From: Ignavibacteriaceae bacterium
Lineage (GTDB): Bacteria; Bacteroidota; Ignavibacteria; Ignavibacteriales; Ignavibacteriaceae
Assembly (NCBI GenBank): GCA_014879635.1
Contig: JACSRR010000163.1
Coordinates: 1-42,385 of the forward strand
Length of the DNA stretch: 42,385 nucleotides
Direction of reading: 5' to 3'
Shown: positions 19,306-27,323 of the stretch, one piece after another
Position numbering within the stretch: position 1 is the first letter of the stretch
Layout: every line of letters begins with the position of its first letter
The notes under the pieces: generated by a model
The model's database searches: none
What the model saw: the letters and a program-made list of their open reading frames with translations, nothing else
Told to the model about the DNA's origin: nothing
Made by a program: the position numbers and the translations under genes

Positions 19306-19322
19306 TTTGTAGTTTTCTACAT

Positions 19323-19354
19323 AAAAAAGCGTTCCCGAAACGGAACGCTTTTTT
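19323..19354 (+). terminator. Rho-independent terminator downstream of the OMP gene
   Basis: AAAAAAGCGTTCC-CGAAAC-GGAACGCTTTTTT stem followed by T run. Confidence 0.88.
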
Positions 19355-19372
19355 TATTTTAAATTTGTTATT

Positions 19373-20113
19373 ATGATTAATTATAGATTGAAACTTCAAT
19401 ATGACGGTACCCGGTATAACGGGTGGCAAATTCAAAAAAACGGAACTACCGTTCAAGGAGTAGTTACAAATGCAATTAATACTATTTTACGGGTTGAGAA
19501 TGTTAAACTGACCGGCTCGGGCAGAACTGATACAGGTGTACATGCTCTTGATCAACCTGCTAATTTCTATTCTTCCAAAATAGATGACTTAGATAAGTTT
19601 CTCTTTTCGTTAAACGCCGTGCTTCCAATAGATATTTCCTGTAATGCTATTGATGAAGTATCACCTTCCTTTCATGCCAGATTTGACGCTGTTAGTAGAA
19701 CTTACTTATTTTTATTTCATCACTCTAAAAATCCTTTTTGGAATAATTATTCTCATTTGCTCTTTAAAATTCCTGAAATTAAGGAACTTAATAAAATCTC
19801 AGAAGCATTTATCAGAAAAGAAGATTTTTCTTCCTTCGCTAAAAAAATTGACCCTAAGATTAATCCTGTTTGTGATGTAAAATATGCCCGTTGGATGAGA
19901 ATTTCCGGTAAAACGCTTTTTATAATTGAAGCCGACAGGTTTTTACACAGTATGGTTAGAACTATAACAGGCACTATTTTAGATTTTTATTTTCAAAATA
20001 AAAACTTGAACGAACTTGAAGAAATTTTTAAATTAAAAGATAGAAGTTTGGCTGCAAAGGCATTACCAGCTAAGGCACTCTTTTTATATAAGGTTAAATA
20101 TCCCGGTGAATAA
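19373..20113 (+). CDS. truA: tRNA pseudouridine(38-40) synthase
   Basis: 'LQYDGTRYNGWQIQKNGTTVQGVV', 'GSGRTDTGVHALDQPANF', 'FHARFDAVSRTYLF', 'ADRFLHSMVRTITG'. Confidence 0.95.
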   Translation: MINYRLKLQYDGTRYNGWQIQKNGTTVQGVVTNAINTILRVENVKLTGSGRTDTGVHALDQPANFYSSKIDDLDKFLFSLNAVLPIDISCNAIDEVSPSFHARFDAVSRTYLFLFHHSKNPFWNNYSHLLFKIPEIKELNKISEAFIRKEDFSSFAKKIDPKINPVCDVKYARWMRISGKTLFIIEADRFLHSMVRTITGTILDFYFQNKNLNELEEIFKLKDRSLAAKALPAKALFLYKVKYPGE

Positions 20114-20564
20114 AACTTTCAAATTCAAAAAATCAGTTCTTATAAATTGTAATATCTACGAGATTTTTAATTTCCACCTCAATACAAACAATCTACCCAT
20201 AGTTTCTCCGCCTTTCCCGATTGTTGAGAATATTGAAATCAGTGATATTCCGTTAAAATTGGACTCAAAAGTTAAATTGACTTTGAATTTTTTCCTTTTC
20301 AAATCTGATTGGCAGTTAAAAGTTGAAGAGTTAGTAACTCCAAGTTTAATTGCCGATTTACAATTAAAGGGTCTCTTTAAATACTACATTCACCGTCACA
20401 AATTTTCAGGAGTAAAAGAGGGAGTAATAATGACAGATGAAATTGAATTCACTCCCCCTTTCGGATTTGCAGGTTTGATTGGTTTACCTTTTATTTATAT
20501 TCAATTTTTATTTATGTTTCTAATTAGACACCGAAAAACAAAGAGATATTTCGAGAAAAACTGA
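20106..20564 (+). CDS. SRPBCC-like (ligand-binding START/cyclase-fold) protein
   Basis: 'FKKSVLINCNIYEIFNFHLNTNNLPIVSPPFPIVENIEIS...DEIEFTPPFGFAGLIGLPFIYIQFLFMFLIRHRKTKRYFEKN' resembles SRPBCC proteins; GTG start overlaps the end of truA by 8 nt. Confidence 0.65.
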   Translation: MNKTFKFKKSVLINCNIYEIFNFHLNTNNLPIVSPPFPIVENIEISDIPLKLDSKVKLTLNFFLFKSDWQLKVEELVTPSLIADLQLKGLFKYYIHRHKFSGVKEGVIMTDEIEFTPPFGFAGLIGLPFIYIQFLFMFLIRHRKTKRYFEKN

Positions 20565-21052
20565 TGGAATTTTTAGCCTCAATCCACCCTAAAGTGATTC
20601 ATTTCCCCATCGCACTTTTAGTACTATATTCTTTTCTTGAACTAACCGGCGTTTTAGGTAGAAAAGAATTTTTTACTAAGGCAGCTTTTTTAATATTTGT
20701 TATAGCCTTTGCCTCAACTTTGCTCTCTCTTTTAACAGGTAATATGGCACTTCAACAATATATTGAAATGAATAAAAATTTAATCAATGTTGATTTGATA
20801 CAAAATTCAATTGATAATATTAAAAGACACGAGGAATATGCTACTTGGTGTATCTGGTATTTTGGATTACTATTAGTTTGGAGAATAAACCTCCATATCA
20901 AAATTTACATTAAAAAATTAGAGGCTTACAGGAAACAGCTGTTATTTTTAGCAATTCTCACACTTCCCGGATTATTATTAGTGTATTATGTAGCACAATC
21001 AGGCGGATATTTAGTATATGAATTAGGAATAGGTACCATTTTTAATCGCTAA
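20564..21052 (+). CDS. DUF2231-like integral membrane protein
   Basis: N-terminal 'IHPKVIHFPIALLVLYSFLELTG', four hydrophobic helices, 'YYVAQSGGYLVYELG'; TGATG overlap with the previous gene. Confidence 0.75.
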   Translation: MEFLASIHPKVIHFPIALLVLYSFLELTGVLGRKEFFTKAAFLIFVIAFASTLLSLLTGNMALQQYIEMNKNLINVDLIQNSIDNIKRHEEYATWCIWYFGLLLVWRINLHIKIYIKKLEAYRKQLLFLAILTLPGLLLVYYVAQSGGYLVYELGIGTIFNR

Positions 21053-21095
21053 TTCGGTAAAGTTTTTTATCTTTTAACTTTCAATATTTCAGATT

Positions 21096-21686
21096 ATGAA
21101 AAGTCTTCTTCTATTTTCGATAATACTATTAAACACTTTTGTTTTGGCGAAAGACCCTCCTAGTTCAAGGGCAATCGGTTATTTTTTCGCTATTAGCGTT
21201 GGTCCAAGAATGCCTATTTTCGATTTTTCAAACCGCTCTATGCTCGGCTACGGAGTTTCGGCAGAAATTTCGTACACAGATAATAAATTAATCCCTTTCT
21301 TTGTTTTTGCGAAACTCGGATTTGAACAATTTCCCGGAAGTCAAGAATTTTACCGTAATAGTGATTACACTAACTTCTCTGTAAACTATCTCCCGATGAG
21401 CCTGGGTATAAGGGATTATTTACCGCCGGTTCTAAAAAATATTGTTACAATTATACCTGTCATAGAAGTTTCGGCAAGTATGTTGATTTATCAGGAAGTA
21501 CATGACTTTAAATCAGGTACCGGAAAGTCTGACTTTCTTCAAGACGGAGTATCTTTTGGCGGAAGTGTAGGGGCAGGGGTATCGATGTTCTTGCTCGAAT
21601 TTATGGTTTATTACAATTATTTCAGAGATTCACAATTTCTCTCGGCTGATCTGAGGCTTCGATTACCGCTTTATGTAAGTTTATAA
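21096..21686 (+). CDS. Putative small outer membrane beta-barrel protein, uncharacterised
   Basis: Signal peptide MKSLLLFSIILLNTFVLAK and alternating strand pattern; no recognisable family. Confidence 0.5.
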   Translation: MKSLLLFSIILLNTFVLAKDPPSSRAIGYFFAISVGPRMPIFDFSNRSMLGYGVSAEISYTDNKLIPFFVFAKLGFEQFPGSQEFYRNSDYTNFSVNYLPMSLGIRDYLPPVLKNIVTIIPVIEVSASMLIYQEVHDFKSGTGKSDFLQDGVSFGGSVGAGVSMFLLEFMVYYNYFRDSQFLSADLRLRLPLYVSL

Positions 21687-21711
21687 ATTTGTAAAATTAA
21701 AGGAATTATTT

Positions 21712-22494
21712 ATGGAATTCACCTCTTTACTACTAAACATTGAAAATTCTGTGGCTACTCTAACTATTAATCGCCCCGATAAATTAAATGCACTAAATTC
21801 GGTAATATTCTCAGAGTTAGACTCGGTATTCAAATTCTTTAAGAATAGTGATGAGGTTAAAGTAATTATTATAACCGGAGCGGGTGAAAAAGCATTTGTT
21901 GCAGGTGCCGATATTAAAGAACTCAACACTTTAAATGCTGTACAGGCAAAAACACTTAGCGAAAACGGACAAAGAGTTTTCGATTTAATTGAAGGATCAG
22001 AAAAACCGGTTATTGCAGCCGTAAACGGTTTTGCTTTAGGTGGCGGTTGTGAGCTTGCACTTGCTTGTCATATAAGATATTGTTCCTCAAATGCAAAGTT
22101 TGGTCAGCCTGAGATTAATCTCGGCTTAATTCCCGGTTATGGCGGAACTCAAAGACTTCCTAGATTGATCAACACGGGCAGAGCTTTAGAGTTTATTTTG
22201 AGCGGCGACATTTTTGATGCAAACGAAGCTTTTAGATTAGGTGTAGTGAGTAGAGTTTTCGAGCCTTCTGAATTGATGACAAAAACAAAAGAGTTTGCAT
22301 TAAAACTTGCTTCTAAACCACTCCATGCACTCCGTTTTAATGTTAAAACAGCTAACTCTATCAATAATTTACATCTGACCCAAGGGCTACAATACGAAGC
22401 AGTTACTTTTGGGATGTGCTTTGAAACCGAAGACTTTAAGGAGGGTACAACAGCCTTTCTTGAAAAAAGAAAACCGGTGTTTAAAGATAAATAG
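21712..22494 (+). CDS. Enoyl-CoA hydratase/isomerase (crotonase) family protein
   Basis: 'TLTINRPDKLNALN', 'AFVAGADIKEL', 'AAVNGFALGGGCELALACHIRY', 'FGQPEINLGLIPGYGGTQRLPRLINTGRALEFILSG', with both crotonase Glu positions present (PEINLG and ALEFIL). Confidence 0.93.
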   Translation: MEFTSLLLNIENSVATLTINRPDKLNALNSVIFSELDSVFKFFKNSDEVKVIIITGAGEKAFVAGADIKELNTLNAVQAKTLSENGQRVFDLIEGSEKPVIAAVNGFALGGGCELALACHIRYCSSNAKFGQPEINLGLIPGYGGTQRLPRLINTGRALEFILSGDIFDANEAFRLGVVSRVFEPSELMTKTKEFALKLASKPLHALRFNVKTANSINNLHLTQGLQYEAVTFGMCFETEDFKEGTTAFLEKRKPVFKDK

Positions 22495-22503
22495 GAGCCT
22501 ACT

Positions 22504-23511
22504 ATTAATACGGTTAAACTTAAATTTTACTTTGAAGTAGCAGTTATTGTTGCAACCGTTTTACTGTTAATTAATGTTTTTTTAGGCAACTTTGATAGTA
22601 AAAGCTTTATTAGCGAGAGAAGTTCTTTATCATCCATTAAACAAAATCTAAATTCAAACCATTCTGCTAATTTATTAAAATCTATTCTTGGGGCTTATAA
22701 TATTCCCGACACCCTTCCAAAAGTTAGAGTGAATAAAATCACTCAACGATTTAATTTTAACATTCCCCCTGAAACACCCATTCATTCTATCGTTAAAGAC
22801 CTCTCAGATTCTCTACTTCACTATTCGGGGATTCTTAGCATTAAAGAGGTATCCGGTAATAATTCATTTACCCTGTCATTTGAGAGTAACGATTCATTCT
22901 ATGTTTTTGTTGTTTCACCGTCTGACAAAATTAAAAGAAATCTTCCCGGTATTTCTATCTGTATAATAGATGCTTTTTCAGAGAAGAACGGTTTTGAAAG
23001 AAACTTGGTTGAAAGTCCGGATAAATTAACTTTTATAACTCAGCCTTCACAATCAATCAGCCTTTACTCAAGCTCACTGCCGGTTGGCGAAAAAGAATAT
23101 GCGATGTTAATTTCAGATAAAACAGGCGAAATAAATTATAAGATTGAACCGGCAATTTCAGAACTTAGACTCAGAACAGTTGTTAGAGATTTAATTAATA
23201 TAGACCCGAAAAAAGAATATTTTTTAATTGACAGCGAAAGTAATGTTTATTTGTCAAATGCGTTTAGAAATCTTAAAGATGCTTTGATTAACAATAATAA
23301 GAAACTCTTCTCAACTTCCGAATTTATCAACTACTCAAAATCTGATATAGTTAACTTTGAAAGAGAAATTACAAGCATTTTGAAAAACAGTTCGAGAAAG
23401 ACTGATTTGGTCATCTTTTTGACTTCTAACCAATATAAAGCCATATTTAACACTCTAACAAGCCTCCGAAAACAAGGATACTCGTTTAAATTGCTTTCTG
23501 AGGTTATCTGA
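22504..23511 (+). CDS. Membrane-anchored protein, possibly a degenerate divergent polysaccharide deacetylase-like pseudoenzyme; probable ATT start
   Basis: The track starts at GTG 22729, but the frame is open back to 22495 and encodes a TM anchor 'NTVKLKFYFEVAVIVATVLLLINVFLG' directly behind AGGAG-N6-ATT. C-terminal '..YFLIDSES...LRKQGYSFKLLSEVI' and 'ISICIIDAF' recall divergent polysaccharide deacetylases. Confidence 0.6.
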   Translation: MNTVKLKFYFEVAVIVATVLLLINVFLGNFDSKSFISERSSLSSIKQNLNSNHSANLLKSILGAYNIPDTLPKVRVNKITQRFNFNIPPETPIHSIVKDLSDSLLHYSGILSIKEVSGNNSFTLSFESNDSFYVFVVSPSDKIKRNLPGISICIIDAFSEKNGFERNLVESPDKLTFITQPSQSISLYSSSLPVGEKEYAMLISDKTGEINYKIEPAISELRLRTVVRDLINIDPKKEYFLIDSESNVYLSNAFRNLKDALINNNKKLFSTSEFINYSKSDIVNFEREITSILKNSSRKTDLVIFLTSNQYKAIFNTLTSLRKQGYSFKLLSEVI

Positions 23512-23543
23512 GGATTAATTAAAATTTTCACAATCGTTATAAG

Positions 23544-25538
23544 ATGCTTAAAAAACTCTTTTACTTCTTTTTATTTACTCCAATTATCTTTGGGCAAAAT
23601 TACGAACTTCAAATTGCCATTGATAACTATAACAACGGGAAATTTTCGGAAGCAGTCTCTGTTTTCCAAAAATATATTGATTCAGGCTCTAAAGAGAAAG
23701 ACATTTTTTTAGCAGCTTCTGACTGCTATATTAAGCTTAATAATTATCCTAAAGCTATTTCAATTCTAGAAAAATATAGAACAGTTTTCGGTGATGAGTT
23801 CAACATTAATTTTCTACTTGCACAACTTTACGCGCAAACAGGAAATTATTTACCCGCAACTAATATTTTATCGGTACTGATAAGAAACTATCCTGATTCT
23901 AATTCTGCTAAAATCTACCTATCTGATGTGTTCTTAACTGTTGGCGTAACTCAATATGGGAGTAAAGACACTATAAATGCCGAAATTAATTTTAAAAATT
24001 CGCTAATTTACAATCCTTTTAATAAACAGGCACGGGTAAACTTATTAATTTTATTCCTTGAGTCAAAACGGTATAATGATGCACTCAAATTTGCCGAAGA
24101 AGGTTACAGGTTCTTTAACAACGATAATAATATCGCCTTAATATATTTTGAAGTTTTAATAGGGTTAGAAAATTTTACGGACGCACTGCCCGTATTAGAG
24201 GTTATTGCTAAAAGATTGCCGGATGATATTCAAATTCAGCTAAACCTTGCTATGCTTTACAGGTATAATAATTCTCCCGAAAAAGCTGTGCAGGTTTATG
24301 AAAATTTACGGAAGAATTTTCCGGGTAATAAAGATGTTTTTGAAGCCGAAATTAAATATTATGAGCTTTTTTCCGACGATGAAAAAATTATATCTTTATA
24401 TTTAGAATACTTGATTTATAAACCCGATGATAAAGAAATGAAGCTCAGACTTGCAAAGAAGTATGAATATACCGGAAATTTTGACAAAGCTCGAGAAATT
24501 TATTTGACATTAAACCCAAATCAAGAAGACCAATCAATAAATGTGTTAATTGCCGAAAACTACTCGGCTGCGGGTGATTTGGAGTCAGCTATTAGTCAAC
24601 TTCTAAGTATAATTGAAGATAAAAAAGCGGATCCATTTATTTATTCTAAATTATTCGAATTATTTCAAAAGTCAGGAAAGATAGAGAATGCTAAAGGTAT
24701 CTTACTTGCCGGATTAAAAAACTTCCCGTTTTCACTTGAATTAAATCTCGAATTGGTAAAAGTATATTATAACGAGCAAAAATTTGATAGTGCATTTATT
24801 GTATTAGAAACAATTTCCGGATATTCAAGAGAAGTACCCGAAATCCCCTATTATTTTGCTTTGATTTACAAAATCAATAATGAAAAAACTGCAGCAATTA
24901 GAAATTATTCAAGAGCAATAAGAGTTTCGCTTAAAGAAACAGGCAGAATTCAGACCTCTATTTCCGGTTCATTTAATAATGAGGCTATTACAAATCCCGA
25001 TAGTGCAAAAATTATTCAAGATGAAGCAGAAAAATTAAGAGTTTTTATATATATCATTAATTCAAGTTTTGCAGATTTGTCAACAATCTGTAATAATGAG
25101 GAATTTCTTGAAGTAATAGATAATTTATTAAGTGAACTACCTCAAGCAGCACTTATTTATGTTGAAAAAGGCAAGTTTTTACTTAAAACAGGTAAAACTG
25201 CTGAGGCAAGACAGGAGCTTGAAAAAGCTCAAATACTTTCTCCTTCAACAGTTGAGGTTCAAGAGGCTCTCGGTGAGTATTACGAGAAAACCGGTGATTT
25301 TGAAAATGCACTACTCTCTTTTAGAAGGGCTAACTCGCTTGACAAAGAAAATCAAAAATATTATAGAAAAATTATTGACTTAGCGGTAAAGTCAAACAAA
25401 TTAGACGAAATTTGCGATTATTGGCTTCAAGTGTACAAAACTTCAAAAAGCAATATTTTATTAAAAGAATTTCTTATTGAAGCCTTACACAAAGCAAACA
25501 GAACTAAAGAAGCAATTGAAATCATAAAAAGCAATTGA
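23544..25538 (+). CDS. TPR-repeat protein, secreted or periplasmic
   Basis: Signal peptide MLKKLFYFFLFTPIIFGQ; repeated TPR signatures, e.g. 'AIDNYNNGKFSEAVSVFQKYID', 'LAQLYAQTGNYLPATNILSVLI', 'LGEYYEKTGDFENALLSFRRANSLD'. Confidence 0.88.
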   Translation: MLKKLFYFFLFTPIIFGQNYELQIAIDNYNNGKFSEAVSVFQKYIDSGSKEKDIFLAASDCYIKLNNYPKAISILEKYRTVFGDEFNINFLLAQLYAQTGNYLPATNILSVLIRNYPDSNSAKIYLSDVFLTVGVTQYGSKDTINAEINFKNSLIYNPFNKQARVNLLILFLESKRYNDALKFAEEGYRFFNNDNNIALIYFEVLIGLENFTDALPVLEVIAKRLPDDIQIQLNLAMLYRYNNSPEKAVQVYENLRKNFPGNKDVFEAEIKYYELFSDDEKIISLYLEYLIYKPDDKEMKLRLAKKYEYTGNFDKAREIYLTLNPNQEDQSINVLIAENYSAAGDLESAISQLLSIIEDKKADPFIYSKLFELFQKSGKIENAKGILLAGLKNFPFSLELNLELVKVYYNEQKFDSAFIVLETISGYSREVPEIPYYFALIYKINNEKTAAIRNYSRAIRVSLKETGRIQTSISGSFNNEAITNPDSAKIIQDEAEKLRVFIYIINSSFADLSTICNNEEFLEVIDNLLSELPQAALIYVEKGKFLLKTGKTAEARQELEKAQILSPSTVEVQEALGEYYEKTGDFENALLSFRRANSLDKENQKYYRKIIDLAVKSNKLDEICDYWLQVYKTSKSNILLKEFLIEALHKANRTKEAIEIIKSN

Positions 25539-25552
25539 CGATCACAAATTAC

Positions 25553-27322
25553 TTAAAACCTGTAGCTCCAAGTTAAACTGCCGGTAAACTCGTTAAAACT
25601 GATTGTATTCTTGTCTTTACCCGAAAAAAACGAACCTCTAAACATCACTCCTATATTACTACCATCAAAAACGGGATAATTTGATTGAATTACTAACACG
25701 CTTGTGCCGCTTACATCCGAATTTGTGAAAGAATATGAAAGAGAATTGTTTAATTTATCGTCTAACATTTTATAATTCACTCTAGCGTTTACTGTCTCAG
25801 AATTGTTGTTTCCCCTCGGTCCCAGATCTACAACATTAAAACTTACCGTTAAATTTGTACTTAATTGCTTATTAAAGTTTGAAGTAATTCCAAAATTATA
25901 CCCCTGCGAATTAACTTCATTATCGCCCCTGATTTTGTTCTTTGTGGCAAAATTTTGAGTCGTAAAATTTGTACTTAATGTGTGCGCATATCCGAATGCT
26001 TCCATTTGATAATTGATATTTGCCCCTATGTTATAGCCACCGTTATCTACTTTAATTGTATCATTTTTTGCGTTATTAGCCATTGAATTGAAATTTGTAT
26101 TTAATGTTACGCTCAGCTCATTTAAAGGTCTTATAGCTAATACAACTCCGTAATTATCTCTAAATGTAGTATATAGCTTCTGATCTATTACATTATCGTT
26201 CTGCCTTTGATAGTTTGTTTGAATTGCAATCATTCCCCCCAATAAATTGAAACTTACAGCTCCGTTTATTATTTGACGGTCATTGATTATTGAAGCAATG
26301 CCTAACGACGCATAACCCGGACCAACTAAAGTATATGCAAATCTCGCATTCCCCAATGTAGAATTATATCCTAACTCTGAATGGAGTGCATAATCCGCAT
26401 TTGTCGTAATTCTTGGTGTATAATAATCACGCATAAACTCCGGTACATCTTTTGAGTCTATTTCATCACTGTAAGTATCTTTCGTAAAAAGACTAACGGA
26501 GAACTCGCTTTTTATTTTTAAGGAGTTCTCAAATAGATTTAATCCCCAATTTACCCCAACTATCATATTTTCTTCAGGCGTTACGCCTACATAAGAGGTA
26601 TCTGCTTGAAGCAAACCTCCTCCTGATGGTATAGAGTCAATTTGTTGAAATATATTTCTACTTAGCGAGTTTAAGTCGTCTTTGCTTCTAAGGAAATTTA
26701 TGTCAAAATGGTCTCCGCTACCATCTCCTATTCCTAACTTGGCTGCTATAACATATCTTGAATAAGTTGAATTAAAAGCTCCTTGTTCGGTAGCTCTTTG
26801 AGTTTGACCGCCTACAATTTGAAAACGGAGTAAACCGGGATATAATTCTAACCCCGCACCCCTTACCATTACATCGGCTAATGTAAAACGCGACATTTGA
26901 TGGCTAAAATCTCCTAAGTGGGCTACGCCCCATCCCCAATCGGGGTGAAGAGCAATCGTATTAATATTTTGCCTTGCAGCACTCCCTTCGGTTGATAGAA
27001 ATAGATCAAAATTTACACTGAAATTGTCAAAAAGCGAGATAGTTGGTCTGAAGTAAATTCTTCCCGATTCTCCGGGTCTTCTGCTATCTCTTCCCGTAAT
27101 TCCGTACAACTCACCAAATAAACCAAACTCTCCGGATATCCTTACTTGTTTTAACGCTTCATCCCAAAATGTGCTCTCTTCAGTAACTTCACCTCCAAAC
27201 ATCTTCATAAATTGAACAGAATCAATCTTCGGAATTGCAGGCGGAAGATCTAAATCTTGTGATTTCATAAAAAATGAAGGGAAAAAAGATAATACTAAAA
27301 AATAAAGTAAAAATTTATTCAA
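25553..27322 (-). CDS. Outer membrane beta-barrel protein, third gene of the giant-protein operon
   Basis: Signal peptide 'NKFLLYFLVLSFFPSFFMKSQ'; long amphipathic-strand pattern; C-terminal '..FTGSLTWSYRF' OMP-like beta-signal; apparent TTG start immediately after the upstream stop. Confidence 0.65.
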   Translation of the reverse strand: MNKFLLYFLVLSFFPSFFMKSQDLDLPPAIPKIDSVQFMKMFGGEVTEESTFWDEALKQVRISGEFGLFGELYGITGRDSRRPGESGRIYFRPTISLFDNFSVNFDLFLSTEGSAARQNINTIALHPDWGWGVAHLGDFSHQMSRFTLADVMVRGAGLELYPGLLRFQIVGGQTQRATEQGAFNSTYSRYVIAAKLGIGDGSGDHFDINFLRSKDDLNSLSRNIFQQIDSIPSGGGLLQADTSYVGVTPEENMIVGVNWGLNLFENSLKIKSEFSVSLFTKDTYSDEIDSKDVPEFMRDYYTPRITTNADYALHSELGYNSTLGNARFAYTLVGPGYASLGIASIINDRQIINGAVSFNLLGGMIAIQTNYQRQNDNVIDQKLYTTFRDNYGVVLAIRPLNELSVTLNTNFNSMANNAKNDTIKVDNGGYNIGANINYQMEAFGYAHTLSTNFTTQNFATKNKIRGDNEVNSQGYNFGITSNFNKQLSTNLTVSFNVVDLGPRGNNNSETVNARVNYKMLDDKLNNSLSYSFTNSDVSGTSVLVIQSNYPVFDGSNIGVMFRGSFFSGKDKNTISFNEFTGSLTWSYRF

Positions 27323-27323
27323 T

